Assembly (NCBI RefSeq): GCF_024198235.1
Contig: NZ_JAKCFB010000022.1
Span: 85,793-149,792, forward strand
Direction: 5' to 3'
DNA length: 64,000 nt
DNA from: Myxococcus dinghuensis
GTDB lineage: Bacteria; Myxococcota; Myxococcia; Myxococcales; Myxococcaceae
The translations under genes and the position numbers were made by a program. Shown piece after piece: positions 51,190 to 60,794 of the stretch. Numbering within the stretch: the stretch's first letter is position 1; each line of letters opens with the position of its first letter. The notes beneath the pieces were generated by a model. That model searched no databases and was not told the origin of the DNA. It saw nothing but the letters and a program-made list of their open reading frames with translations.

Positions 51190-52503
51190 TCAGTGCGTGC
51201 GGCGGGCGAGGCGCTCGGCGAAGAAGTCGAACATGCTCAGGTCCGTGACGGTTCGACCCAACGGCTGGCAGTGGGACCGGGCACCGTCCTCCCGCGTGAA
51301 GCGGACCCGCTCCTTGTCTCCCGTCAGCACCCGGAACAAGGCCTCGGACTGCCCGGGCCAGAACTGCTCGTCGTCAGGGTCGGTGATGAGGAGCGGCGTC
51401 CGGATGCGCTTCACCACGTCCCGCAGGTGGTAGCGCAGGACCGCGGTGAAGGTCTCGAAGGGTGTGGCGGTACCATACGGCCTGCTGCGGAACTCGAGGA
51501 CACGGGCCAGCACCGGGTCTTCATCCACTTCACGCATCGCCTCGTCGAACGCGTCCCGCTCGCCTGCATGGAGGAGGTCCACGAGCTCCGGGGGCAGGTG
51601 CGACGTCCACGACGTGGACACGTCCATGACGCCAGGGTCGACCACGGCGGCGGCGAAGCGGTGCTCGAACGCGAGCGCCCGCGGAACCCAATAGCCCGCC
51701 TGGCTGATGCCATAGGCCAGCAGCGCCCCGGCATCCACGTCGTCGCGCGTGACGAGCAGGTCCACGATGGGCACCAGCACCGCCTCCCAATCGGGGCGGA
51801 AGGGGACGCCGCGCTCGAACAACATGGATTGCTGTCCGGGCCCGTCGTAGACGAAGGCGTTGAAGCCTCGGCGAAGCGCCCCCCAGGCGCCCGTTCCCCA
51901 GAGCGAGGTGAGCGAGCCGTCGCTGCCGTTCGTCAGGACGAGCGTGGGCCGCGGCGCCCCCGTGGCGTCCGGACGCAGGAGATAGCCAGGCAGCGTGGAG
52001 TGCGCGTACGGCACGTCGACGTGGAGGAAGGCGCCCTCCGAGTGGGCGACCACCCGCTCCCAGCACTGCCGATGCAAGGTGAACGTGGGGCCGAAGAGGC
52101 GCGGCTCGGCCATGCCGGCACTGAAGCGGAGGGCCCGCGAATAGGCCTCCGACGCGGCGAGGAAGAACGCACGCGTGCTCTCCGGACGACCCGCGGCCAC
52201 GCTCGCCTCCGCCTGCCGCTGCAGCCGCTCCCCGCGCCGGTGCCAGGCCCGGTACCAACTGTCCGCGTCGCCGTTCTCGATGCCAGAGAGCGTGACGAGG
52301 ACCTGTCCGATGTCGCCGACTCCTTGCGAGGCGAGGCCCAGTGCGGTTCGCGCCTCGAAGTCGAAGTCCGGGTCCGCGAAGAAGCGGTCGGGGACTCCGG
52401 GCCCGCGCCGGGAAACGGTCGTCTCGGTGCCTTCACGCATGGCGTCCTCCTCGAAAGCCCGGGCCCATACGGGCGCGCCCTCCGCCAAGAACGGAAACGT
52501 CAT
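51190..52503 (-). CDS. Alpha/beta hydrolase, FrsA/2,6-dihydropseudooxynicotine-hydrolase-like
   Basis: A 437-residue protein from ATG 52503 (MTFPFLAEGAPVW); 120 bases of in-frame sequence before it look non-coding. The helical N-terminal half (about 1-150) is followed by an alpha/beta hydrolase core: VLTNGSDGS, FVYDGPGQQS, and LAYGISQAGYWVPRAL, with Ser267 as nucleophile. The fold order matches the FrsA/DHPON-hydrolase group, which cleaves C-C bonds or esters. No signal peptide is present. It is convergent with the lipoprotein at 50765. Confidence 0.82.
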   Translation of the reverse strand: MTFPFLAEGAPVWARAFEEDAMREGTETTVSRRGPGVPDRFFADPDFDFEARTALGLASQGVGDIGQVLVTLSGIENGDADSWYRAWHRRGERLQRQAEASVAAGRPESTRAFFLAASEAYSRALRFSAGMAEPRLFGPTFTLHRQCWERVVAHSEGAFLHVDVPYAHSTLPGYLLRPDATGAPRPTLVLTNGSDGSLTSLWGTGAWGALRRGFNAFVYDGPGQQSMLFERGVPFRPDWEAVLVPIVDLLVTRDDVDAGALLAYGISQAGYWVPRALAFEHRFAAAVVDPGVMDVSTSWTSHLPPELVDLLHAGERDAFDEAMREVDEDPVLARVLEFRSRPYGTATPFETFTAVLRYHLRDVVKRIRTPLLITDPDDEQFWPGQSEALFRVLTGDKERVRFTREDGARSHCQPLGRTVTDLSMFDFFAERLARRTH

Positions 52504-52665
52504 GCTCACGCGGCGCGATTCAAGTGGAGAGGCCGACGTCCAGGTGCCCGCCCCACGGGCCGGTCCAGTGGAGCCGGACATGAAAGAGGCCGTTCGCCAG
52601 CCCCGACGCCCATCCGACCACAATCTCCTGATGCGTCAGACAGTGAACCCCCTACACTCGTCGTC

Positions 52666-54135
52666 ATGTCACGATGGCTCCTGGTGCTGCTGGTTCTCTC
52701 CGGTTGTACGGATTCCGATTCGCCACCCGATGCGGGAACACTCGGCGACGGAGGCTCCCTCATCGACGACGGGGGTTCGGGTGATGGGGGGAGCGACGCG
52801 GGCCCTGGCGATGCCGGGGCCACCTCCGATGCGGGAGTGCGCGACGCCGGTGTCTCCCCGGGTTGGGGTCAGGGCAGCGAGACCGGCTCGTTCTCCAACG
52901 ACGTGTGGACACCCGGGCGCGGCAACGACGGCCGCGTGAACGCGTCGAGCTGGGCGCTGGTGCCGCGCGGCCGGTGGGTGAGTGTCTCGGGAACGAAGAT
53001 CACGGCCCTCAACGCGCAGGTGCTGGCCGCCATCCCCGGGTGGCGGGACTACGGCACCATGGGCTGGGGCGGCGTCACCGAGGCCTGGAACGCGCCCGCC
53101 TTCGACCTCGCCGGTCGCCGGCTGTGGCGCCACGGTGGCGGGCACAATGACTCGAGCAACAACGGCATCTACCGCTTCGACCTGGACCTGATGCGCTGGT
53201 CCATCGAGCACATGCCGAGCGACACCAACCTCTGGAGCAAGGCGTACAAGGAGGCTGGCGGCTTCGCGGGCTGCCCCGAGTCGCGCGCGGAGTACAACGC
53301 CGAGGTCGCCGCGGGCACCTGGGCGCAGCGCGACCGCTGGTACTACGACGAGATCTTCTGGGACCGCACCGCGAGCAACCCCATGGGCAACCCCACGGCC
53401 CGGCACGTCTACGACGGCTTCATCTACGTCCCGGAGAGCAACGAGCTGGTCGTCGCCTGCCGTCGCCTGTGGCGCTACTCGCTCGAGAGCCACAAGTGGA
53501 CGACCAAGACCCACCCCAAGGCCAACGGTGACGAATACGCCCTCACGGAGGAGGTCATCGCGGTGCTCGACCGTGAGTCGAAGCTGGTGATCGGCTCCTG
53601 CGGCTCCGGGGGTCCCTTCGCGGCCGACTACGACCTGCGCACGAACACCTGGCTCGCCCCGCGCGCGACCTGGGGCAGTTGGGACTGGAGCGGCGCCGCC
53701 TATACGCAGCAAGGCGACATCGTGACGTTCTTCACGCCGCCACAGAGCGCCGGGTTCTACGCCAGTCCCGGCCGCTGGCAGCGCTACGACGTGTCCACCC
53801 ACCAGACGATCTCATCGGGCTCCACCTGGACGTACGAAGGCGGGCTGTCGCTCTCCTCGTTCCCCGACACCGACCACTCCACCGACGGGCACGGCATGGT
53901 CTACGTCCCGAGCGAGGACATCTACTGGGTGTACACGAAGCTCAACTCCGGCATGACCTGGCTGGAGCTCGACCTCAAGACCACGCCCGCGACGCTGCGC
54001 CCGAAGACCTTCGCCAACGCGGCGCCCGCCCTGCAGAGCGGCATCGCGCGGCGCCGGGCGATCTACTTCCCCAGCCTGGACGCCATCGTCTGGATGAGCC
54101 CGGCGGACCTGGACATCCTCGTCTACCGGCTGTGA
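52666..54135 (+). CDS. Secreted lipoprotein with beta-propeller-like repeats
   Basis: A 489-residue protein. The lipobox LVLSGC is at about 9-14. A long Asp/Gly/Ala-rich linker (about 20-68), typical of myxobacterial surface lipoproteins, follows. The rest has repeated strand-turn units (for example LAGRRLWRHGGGHNDSSNNGIYR and VLDRESKLVIGSCGSGG), with Gly-rich kelch-like turns and WxxYD motifs, suggesting a propeller. No catalytic motif is evident. It is divergent from the hydrolase at 51190. Confidence 0.72.
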   Translation: MSRWLLVLLVLSGCTDSDSPPDAGTLGDGGSLIDDGGSGDGGSDAGPGDAGATSDAGVRDAGVSPGWGQGSETGSFSNDVWTPGRGNDGRVNASSWALVPRGRWVSVSGTKITALNAQVLAAIPGWRDYGTMGWGGVTEAWNAPAFDLAGRRLWRHGGGHNDSSNNGIYRFDLDLMRWSIEHMPSDTNLWSKAYKEAGGFAGCPESRAEYNAEVAAGTWAQRDRWYYDEIFWDRTASNPMGNPTARHVYDGFIYVPESNELVVACRRLWRYSLESHKWTTKTHPKANGDEYALTEEVIAVLDRESKLVIGSCGSGGPFAADYDLRTNTWLAPRATWGSWDWSGAAYTQQGDIVTFFTPPQSAGFYASPGRWQRYDVSTHQTISSGSTWTYEGGLSLSSFPDTDHSTDGHGMVYVPSEDIYWVYTKLNSGMTWLELDLKTTPATLRPKTFANAAPALQSGIARRRAIYFPSLDAIVWMSPADLDILVYRL

Positions 54136-54145
54136 GGTCCTCGAC

Positions 54146-54173
54146 GGTGCCCCGCTCATGACGCGCGGGCACC
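54146..54173. terminator. First of two hairpins between convergent genes
   Basis: GGTGCCC and GGGCACC form a 7-base inverted repeat with further pairing in its loop, 11 bases after the propeller gene's stop. Confidence 0.5.
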
Positions 54174-54190
54174 GGAGCGACCCGGCGTGA

Positions 54191-54220
54191 GACAGGGGCA
54201 TGGGAATCCATGCCCCTGTC
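54191..54220. terminator. Strong bidirectional hairpin
   Basis: A perfect 13-base inverted repeat (GACAGGGGCATGG / CCATGCCCCTGTC) with a GAAT tetraloop lies 9 bases past the nucleotidase stop on the other strand. It would serve both convergent genes. Confidence 0.7.
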
Positions 54221-54229
54221 CCCCATCAC

Positions 54230-56083
54230 TTACGGCACGCCCAGGCACTTCGCGGGGCCGAACGTGGCCCCGTAGTACGGCGTGTAGAGGTCGGGCGAGA
54301 GCGTGAAGTTGCAGGTGTTCACCGCGTCGGGCGACAGGCCCTGGTGCTCCTGCAGGTAGCGCGCGATGTAGTCACGCACGCCGTCCGCGGACGTCCACAG
54401 CACGCGCCCCTCCCGGAACATGCTGTACCCACCACCGCCGCCCGCGCGGTAGTTGTTGATGGCGACGATGAAGACCTGGTCGTCCGTGACTTCGCTCCCC
54501 TTGAAGCGCAGGTGCGTGAGCCGCGAACCCGCGGGCTTCGTGAGGTCGTAGCCGTAGTCGATGTGCGAGTAGAGGTCCCAGTTGTAGTCCGCGACCACGG
54601 GCGCGGTGGCCTTCGCTCCCGCCGGCGTCGTGGGGAGCTGGGCCGGGTTGAGGGTGGTGAAGTAGTTGGCGTTCATCTCCACCGCGCGCCGCAGGATGGA
54701 GCCGTTGATCTCCATCACGTACAGCGTGTTGTCGTAGATGTAGACGCTGTAGGCGTCTCGCAGGGTGACGTCGCCCGAGGGCAGCGAGACGTCATTGGTG
54801 AAGATGGCGCCCAGGGACACGTCCACGGCGAAGCCCGCCTCGAGCGCGGCCTGCTCCTGCACGATGTTGATGAGGTCCCCCAGCGGTCCGTCCACGTAGC
54901 GGCCGGCGAAGCCGCCCGGGAAGACCCCGGTGGTCGTGCCGATCTTCTGGTTCACGTAGTTCACCGTCGTGTCGTGATAGGCCTGGGTGCGCTGGATGAC
55001 GGCGGCGTCCTCCGCCACCGTCTCGTCCACGACGTGGAGCTGGGCGTCATGGGTGTTCACGCCCCAGCGCTTGCCATCCCAGGTGACCTCGAGCTGGACG
55101 TCGGCCAGGTGGCTGCCCCAGCGGTTGGGCTGCGTGAGGAGGACCTCCTTCCCACCCTGGTTCTTCAGCAACATCTTCGGGATGGGCTGGTGCGTATGAC
55201 CGGTGAGGAGCACGTCCACGCCAGCGACCTGCTGGGCGATCTGCACGGCCTGGTTCTCGCCGGGCAGGTTCCCCCGGTCCGTCCACTTCGAGCCATCCGC
55301 GTAGTCAGCCAGCCACGACTCGGGATTGCTCGCGCTGCCCACGGGCTGCTTGTCCGGGCCGCTGTGGATGGCCACGACCACGACATCCGCGCCGGCCTCC
55401 TTCATCCGGGGGACGTAGGTCTTCGCGGTCTCCAGCGGGTCATCGAAGCGCAGACCGGCGATGTGGTCCGGGCGCTCCCACGTCGTCACGCCGGGCGTCA
55501 CGAGCCCCAGGATGCCGACCTTCACGTCGCAGACCGTCTGGATGACGTAGGGCGTGAAGGCCTCGGAGCCATCCGCGCTCTTGCGCACGTTGGCGCCGAG
55601 GAGGGGGAAGTCGACCTCGCTCTTGAACTTGTTGAGGACGTCGAGCCCGAAGTTGAACTCGTGGTTCCCCAGCGCCATGGCGGCATAGCCCAGCTCGTTC
55701 ATGGCCGCGGCCATGGGGTGTTGGGGCGTGTTGTCCACGAGGGCATAGTAGGTGCCCAGCGGCGTCCCCTGGATGGTGTCGCCGGTGTCCACGAGCAGCG
55801 TGCAGTCCGGGTTCGCCTCTCGCGCCTGCTTGACGAGCGTGGCCACCTTGGCGACGCCGCGCTTCGCGTCGGGTTTGCCGGAGAAGTAGTCCCACGGAAA
55901 GATGTTCGTGTGCAGGTCGCTCGTCTGCAGCAAGGTCAGCTTGCGAGGCGTGGTGTCGCGAGGGGGCTCCTCGATGGGCCCCGGGTCGTCGCTGGAATCA
56001 CAAGCCATCAGCAACGAGCAGGCGCCCACGAGGCCAAGAGACGTCATGCGCAGCGCGCGCGCCCAGACAGGGAAATGCATCAT
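54230..56083 (-). CDS. 5'-nucleotidase/2',3'-cyclic phosphodiesterase family lipoprotein
   Basis: A 617-residue protein. The signal with lipobox is LVGACSLLMACD (Cys at about 28). The calcineurin-like metallophosphatase domain (about 48-400) has LLQTSDLHTN, LVDTGDTIQG, ALGNHEFNFG and LLTGHTHQPI, all dimetal motifs. The C-terminal 5'-nucleotidase domain (about 420-600) includes VYIYDNTLYVMEINGSIL. It acts in the periplasm or at the cell surface, releasing phosphate from nucleotides. It is divergent from the pectate-lyase-like gene and convergent with the propeller lipoprotein. Confidence 0.9.
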   Translation of the reverse strand: MMHFPVWARALRMTSLGLVGACSLLMACDSSDDPGPIEEPPRDTTPRKLTLLQTSDLHTNIFPWDYFSGKPDAKRGVAKVATLVKQAREANPDCTLLVDTGDTIQGTPLGTYYALVDNTPQHPMAAAMNELGYAAMALGNHEFNFGLDVLNKFKSEVDFPLLGANVRKSADGSEAFTPYVIQTVCDVKVGILGLVTPGVTTWERPDHIAGLRFDDPLETAKTYVPRMKEAGADVVVVAIHSGPDKQPVGSASNPESWLADYADGSKWTDRGNLPGENQAVQIAQQVAGVDVLLTGHTHQPIPKMLLKNQGGKEVLLTQPNRWGSHLADVQLEVTWDGKRWGVNTHDAQLHVVDETVAEDAAVIQRTQAYHDTTVNYVNQKIGTTTGVFPGGFAGRYVDGPLGDLINIVQEQAALEAGFAVDVSLGAIFTNDVSLPSGDVTLRDAYSVYIYDNTLYVMEINGSILRRAVEMNANYFTTLNPAQLPTTPAGAKATAPVVADYNWDLYSHIDYGYDLTKPAGSRLTHLRFKGSEVTDDQVFIVAINNYRAGGGGGYSMFREGRVLWTSADGVRDYIARYLQEHQGLSPDAVNTCNFTLSPDLYTPYYGATFGPAKCLGVP

Positions 56084-56139
56084 GCAACCTCGATAGGGTG
56101 AAAGCCGGGAAGAAGCTCCCAGGGTGGAGAGACCCTAAC

Positions 56140-56156
56140 GGATGACCCTGTCATCC
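56140..56156. promoter_or_regulatory. Operator-like inverted repeat
   Basis: GGATGAC-CCT-GTCATCC, a perfect 7-base inverted repeat with a 3-base spacer, lies in the 92-base divergent gap before the nucleotidase gene. Binding is inferred. Confidence 0.35.
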
Positions 56157-56175
56157 ACGACGGGACACACTGGTA

Positions 56176-57144
56176 ATGGCTCACTGCCACACGATGCGTC
56201 TGGGTTTCTCGGCTGCGATTCAGATGTTCTCGCACTCCGGAAGCGCGGCGTCTTGGAATGTCATGATTGAACACTTGGAATCTGATGGCACGAGAGAGGG
56301 CCCCGGCCAGGCGCACGGCGCCGCGTGTGGGCTCGCCAACTGCTACGCGAACGCCTACGCGACGGAGTACTGGGACGACCCCACCCTGAACGACAACCTC
56401 GCGTCCTCCTTCGTCGAGATGCTGTATTGGGCCCGGGAGGCCTATCCGGCGCAGGCCTCGACGTATCAAGCCATGCGCACCGCGTTCGGAGGCTTCCTCC
56501 GCCGCGCGCAGCTGCCGCAGCCCCAGCCCGCCTGGGCCCAGCAGTACGACCTCCAGACGCAGCCCCGGTGGGCCCGCAGTTGGGAGGCGCCCGCCATCGC
56601 GGGCCAGGAGGGCCAGGACGTGAGGTGGTCCCTCCTCCGCCTCTACCAGCTCGACCCGAGCGTGGCGGCGAACCGCGCGGCGGTCGGGACCGCGCTCGAC
56701 CACCTCGAGGGCGTGGACCACGCGAACGGCACCCTGCTCTACCGCTACATCGAGCTCGACGACACCGCTCCCTCGAACATCGGCTTCTTCACCGTGAAGG
56801 CCGGTGGCTATCCCGCCCAGCTCTCCACGGCTCCGCCGACCTACCCGAACTACGCCTGGGAAGTCCCCTCCCAGCTCGCGGCGCTCCGTGCGGAGTATGA
56901 CCGACTGGCCACGGACACCACGGTGATGAAGCGCACATGCCAGAAGCTCCGCGCCGACACCGCGCGAGCCGTCGACGCGGCCGTGAACAACGAGAAGTGG
57001 CTCACCCCCTACAGCCCGGCGGGTCCGCGCAGCGGAGCCACCCCCGGGGACGATCTCGACACGGGCACGTTCGTCCGGAACATGCGCACGCGGGCCGAGT
57101 TCGTCACGCGCACGACCAGCGACTGTGTCGCCTGGGACTACTGA
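56176..57144 (+). pseudogene. Truncated family-10 pectate-lyase-like gene
   Basis: An open frame of 322 codons. From about residue 115 on it resembles the C-terminal part of Pel10-type pectate lyases: PAWAQQYDLQTQPRWARSWE followed by a short EAPAIAGQEG segment is close to the conserved 'AWxxQxDxxTLxPxWARxxE-PxxLSGxE' block, and LLYRYIELDD fits the later 'RFYEL' strand. The first 45 residues match nothing, no signal peptide is present, and the N-terminal barrel helices with the usual QGGWPQ part are missing, although the nucleotidase gene starts only 92 bases upstream. I read this as a 5'-truncated remnant; a short functional relative cannot be excluded. Confidence 0.6.
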
Positions 57145-57208
57145 CGCGGCGCGGACGTCCACCCGCGCGGCGCCCAGTCCGGCCCCGGCATGTACCAGGC
57201 GCCGAGGA

Positions 57209-57238
57209 GACTCCGGCCTCGACAGGCAGGCCGGAGTC
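57209..57238. terminator. Hairpin between convergent genes
   Basis: A perfect 11-base inverted repeat (GACTCCGGCCT / AGGCCGGAGTC) with an 8-base loop lies between the pectate-lyase-like frame and the lipoprotein at 57255. Confidence 0.65.
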
Positions 57239-57254
57239 CCTGGTGTGGTGAGGA

Positions 57255-58640
57255 CTACTGGAACGTCACCTTACCGTCGCGCTGGTAGCAGACGTGCGGC
57301 GTCCCATCCGTGGGGCGGATGGCGATGCTGGGCCGCGTGCCATCCTGGATGGTCCCCCACTGGGTGAACGTCCAGAAGCCGCGCGCATCCGGCGTCACGA
57401 GCTCCAGCGTCGTCCCATGGCGCTGGGCGAAGTACGGCTTGCCTCCGCCGTAGGCCAGGTCGTTGGAGTGGTTCACGTAGTCCCCCTGGGACATGCGCGT
57501 CGTGCTGGTGGACAACGGTGAGCCGAGCGTCACGTCGTAGAACCCGACCCACGCGCCGTTGTACGCCGACCCGTTGGGCAGCGCGAGCAGGTGCTGGCCC
57601 GGCGTCAGGGCCAGGGAGAACCAGCCGGTGATCGAGGAGAGTCCCCCCAGGGCGAACGTCTCCACCGTGGAGCCCTTGATGGCGTTGAGCGTACTGCCCT
57701 TGTTGACCACGTACAGCGTTCCGGCCGTGTCGAAGACGGCCTCGCTGGTCAACCCGCCCGTGGTGATTTGAGGGATGCTCCAGGCGTTGCTCCCCGTCCG
57801 CGTCGCGACCCGGAGGCCCGACGACGCATCGCTGTAGACGATGGTGGGCTTCAGGCCCTGCGAGGGGTTGAGCGCGATGGACAGACGGACGGATTCATTG
57901 CGGTTCGCCGGGTCGACGGACTCCCGGATCCAGGTGCCGCCGGCGCGCGTGGCGTAGGCGACACGCAAGGTCGCACCGCTGCCCAGGACGCCGTCTCCCT
58001 TGAGGTACGCCACGTGGGGCGTGCCCGTGGCCGGCTCGACCGCGATGACGGGGTTGTAGGTGAACTGGCCGTCGTTGTTGAACCCCGGGCCGTCGATCTG
58101 CTCCGTCGTCCACGACGTGCCGTTCCACTGGCCATACCACAGGCTCCGGTGGGTCTCGTTGAAGTAGACGACATGCCCGTTGCCCAGGCTGTCGAAGGTG
58201 AGCTCGCAGAAGCCCCCCGTCACATCCGGGCTCGGATCGATGACGGTGCTCGCGACGAGGTTCGCCGGGGCCACCACGTTGAAATGGAACTCCCCTTCCG
58301 CCTTCTTCCCCGAGGCCGTCTCGACCGCCACGGACAAGGAGGCCCGCCCCTCGGAGGGCAAGGTCCAGGTCACCCGCTCCGCGTCAGGCGTGACGGCCCC
58401 TCCCGTCGCGCTCCACCGCACCGACGTGAGGACCTCCCCCGCCGCGCGCACCGTGAAGCGTTCGGAGGCGCCCTCGACGAAGAGCCCCTCGCCTCCATCC
58501 CGCTCGATGAGCAGCGCCAGGGCGCCAGACTCGTGAGCAGGGATGACCTGAGTGGGCCGCGGCTCCTCGCCACAACCCGTGAACAACGACAGCGTTCCCA
58601 ACAACAACATGCTCGACACAGCGCTTTTCGACAACGTCAC
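57255..58640 (-). CDS. Secreted lipoprotein with Ig-like and propeller-like parts
   Basis: A 461-residue protein with signal and lipobox (LLLGTLSLFTGCG, Cys at about 23). Residues about 40-125 look like a bacterial Ig-like domain (LTSVRWSATGGAVTPDAERVTW). From about 140 on, repeated strand units with 'GTPHVAYLKGDG' and 'DGTPHVCYQRDGK' type turns suggest a beta-propeller that reads as a binding surface. The function is unknown. Confidence 0.72.
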   Translation of the reverse strand: MTLSKSAVSSMLLLGTLSLFTGCGEEPRPTQVIPAHESGALALLIERDGGEGLFVEGASERFTVRAAGEVLTSVRWSATGGAVTPDAERVTWTLPSEGRASLSVAVETASGKKAEGEFHFNVVAPANLVASTVIDPSPDVTGGFCELTFDSLGNGHVVYFNETHRSLWYGQWNGTSWTTEQIDGPGFNNDGQFTYNPVIAVEPATGTPHVAYLKGDGVLGSGATLRVAYATRAGGTWIRESVDPANRNESVRLSIALNPSQGLKPTIVYSDASSGLRVATRTGSNAWSIPQITTGGLTSEAVFDTAGTLYVVNKGSTLNAIKGSTVETFALGGLSSITGWFSLALTPGQHLLALPNGSAYNGAWVGFYDVTLGSPLSTSTTRMSQGDYVNHSNDLAYGGGKPYFAQRHGTTLELVTPDARGFWTFTQWGTIQDGTRPSIAIRPTDGTPHVCYQRDGKVTFQ

Positions 58641-58925
58641 GACAGTTCCCCTTGATGAGTTCGGCGCACCGGCCGCGCCGCCTCCATCAACGGTCCGAAT
58701 CCAGAAACGATTTACCCAAATACATTTGCAACTTCTACATCAAAAACAACCCTTCTTCACGGAACCCGACCCGAGACGCTGGCGTCCCACCCGCGGCGCG
58801 CTCCGTCCGGAGGTGTCTCGAAAAAGGCCATACACGAGCCGAGTTGTGTCGTTCCGTGCACACTCGCTCCGCGCCCGCCACGGACTCCGCTTCACTGCAC
58901 GGGTCGAGTAGACTCCAGCCTCATC
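58641..58925. other. Intergenic region with AT-rich island
   Basis: 285 bases between divergent genes. The stretch at about 58690-58760 is much richer in A and T than anything nearby. The region probably holds promoters for both genes, but no clear -35/-10 pair was found. No gene was seen. Confidence 0.5.
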
Positions 58926-59603
58926 GTGGCGTTCTGGAACCGAAAGGCGGTCTACGACCGCACCCAGGTGCTCGAGGCGGCGGAGAAGGCGCGCGGCCGG
59001 AGGCGCATCGGCAAGGCCATTGCCGAGTACAAGAAGATCCTCGCGGTAGACCCCGACGACGCGCACGTGAACTCCCGCGTGGCGCCCCTCTTCTTCAAGA
59101 AGGGCCTGGAGGACGAGGCGGCCCAGGCCTTCGCTCGGGCGGCCCGGGTGTTCGCCGAGAAGGGCTTCGCGGACAAGGCGCTCGCCATGTATGTGCAAGC
59201 CGCTTCCCACTTCCCGCTGGACACGAAGCTGTGGAGCCAGGCGGCGAGCCTCTCCGTCGAGCGAGGACGCCGTGGGGACGGCGTGAAATACCTGATGCAG
59301 GGCGCCTCCCACCTCGCTCGCGAGAAGGGATACCGGCAGCAGGCCGTGGTGCTCCTGGAGCGGGCGCTGGAGCTCGACCCTCACCTCCTGAGCGCGACCA
59401 TCGCGCTCGCCCGGGTGTTCGGGCAGATGGGGAGGAAGAAGGAAGGGCTGGCCCGACTGGAGGGGCTCGCGGACCAGCTCGATGGCGCGGCGCTGAAGCA
59501 GCTCCGGGCGGCGCAGTTCCGCCTCGCCCCCAGCCCCGCCCGCTTCTGGCGCTGGCTCACCGCGGGTCGCGGCAAGCGCCTCCCGCGTCCTCGCTCCGGG
59601 TAG
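58926..59603 (+). CDS. TPR-like protein
   Basis: A 225-residue protein from GTG 58926. Helical repeats at about 20-180 (IAEYKKILAVDPDDAHVNSRV, AAQAFARAARVFAEKGFADKA, QAVVLLERALELDPHLLSAT) are TPR-like. The C-terminus is basic and disordered (RGKRLPRPRSG). There is no signal peptide. It probably acts in protein-protein contacts, with no clue to the partner. Confidence 0.75.
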   Translation: MAFWNRKAVYDRTQVLEAAEKARGRRRIGKAIAEYKKILAVDPDDAHVNSRVAPLFFKKGLEDEAAQAFARAARVFAEKGFADKALAMYVQAASHFPLDTKLWSQAASLSVERGRRGDGVKYLMQGASHLAREKGYRQQAVVLLERALELDPHLLSATIALARVFGQMGRKKEGLARLEGLADQLDGAALKQLRAAQFRLAPSPARFWRWLTAGRGKRLPRPRSG

Positions 59604-59642
59604 GCGACGTCATGAGGTCCAGGGCGTGGACCGGCATGGAGC

Positions 59643-60371
59643 TCACACCGCGGTCCAACCTCCGTCGACGTCGAGCACCATGCCGTTGGCGTAGGCGCAG
59701 GTCGCCAGGAAGAACGCGGCGTCCGCCATGTCCCGAGGAACACCGGGCCGCTTCATCGGGACATGGTTGACGAGGGTGTCGAGGAGCGCCCGCGTCTCGG
59801 CGGTGGGCGTCCCCCAGTCGATGGCGGTGTCACGGGTGAGGCCCGGAGACAAGACGTTCACCCGGATGCCCTTCGGCGCGAGCTCGATGGCGAGCGAGCG
59901 CCCCATGGCGTTGATGCCACCGCACAGCGCCGCCCCACCTGCGTAGTTGGCGAGCGCGGCGTGGCCGGCGATGCCCGAGCACAGCACGATGACGCCGCCC
60001 GCGGACATCTTCGGGACTGCATGGCGGCACGCGGAGAGCTGGCCGAAGAAGCGGTCCTTGAAGAGGCCCTGCCAGGCGCTCATCGGCACCGTCTCCACGG
60101 CGCCGAACACCGCGCCGCCCGCACACGTCACCAGCAGGTCCACGCGAGGCACGGAATCCATGAGCCGCTGGACCTGGGCTTCGTCACCGACATCCGTCAC
60201 GACCCCTCGGGCCCCATGGCCGATTCGCGAAATGGCTTCGTCGAGACGCCCCTTTCTCCGCCCCGCGATGACCACCTCGGCGCCTTCATTGGCATAACGC
60301 TCGGCGATGGCCAGTCCAATCCCCGTGCCGCCGCCCGTGATGACTGCAAGCCGTCCGTCCAACGCGCCCAT
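59643..60371 (-). CDS. SDR-family protein lacking the catalytic Lys
   Basis: A 242-residue protein from ATG 60371. ITGGGTGIGLAIA is the cofactor site, with RR at 38-39 favouring NADP. VTCAGGA replaces the NAG motif's Asn by Cys83. Ser132 (LCSGIAG) and Tyr143 are present, but the YxxxK position reads YAGGA, so the Lys is Ala147. LNVLSPGLT- and VDGGWTAV-type segments are otherwise standard. It may have lost reductase activity or use an altered mechanism. It stands alone. Confidence 0.85.
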   Translation of the reverse strand: MGALDGRLAVITGGGTGIGLAIAERYANEGAEVVIAGRRKGRLDEAISRIGHGARGVVTDVGDEAQVQRLMDSVPRVDLLVTCAGGAVFGAVETVPMSAWQGLFKDRFFGQLSACRHAVPKMSAGGVIVLCSGIAGHAALANYAGGAALCGGINAMGRSLAIELAPKGIRVNVLSPGLTRDTAIDWGTPTAETRALLDTLVNHVPMKRPGVPRDMADAAFFLATCAYANGMVLDVDGGWTAV

Positions 60372-60794
60372 GTGTGCCTCCTGGCATGGGGGTTCCCTGA
60401 CTCTGCCCATGCGAGAGATGGAGACCGTAAGCCTAACATGGCTGCGATTCGGAGCCGCGCGCACACGGCGCCGTCAACCCAGACATCAGACCCGAGTCCG
60501 CGCGGCAAACGCCCCACATGCGCGGCAATACCATCCAGATGCAGTGATTTCAGAATGCATGCGCACACCTGGATGCGCCGCCGCCATGCCCCCGCTGGAG
60601 GAAGCGGGGTTCGCCGGAGGCCGGCGCGGATGCTGCGGGGTCGCGCACCGACGAAGGGACATCCGCATCCGAGCGAGTTCGACGGGAACCTCGCGGCAGG
60701 CGTCCGCCGGGAGTCCCACCGCGCGACGGGGCTGGCCATGCCCACGACTTGCCCGCACCGGACTCCCTCTCGAGCGGCTCGCGACAACCTGGCC
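60372..60794. other. Intergenic region
   Basis: 423 bases between two reverse-strand genes. Short open frames exist on both strands, but none has a start site, codon pattern or similarity that I can support. It contains the promoter area of the SDR gene. Nothing else was recognised. Confidence 0.5.
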
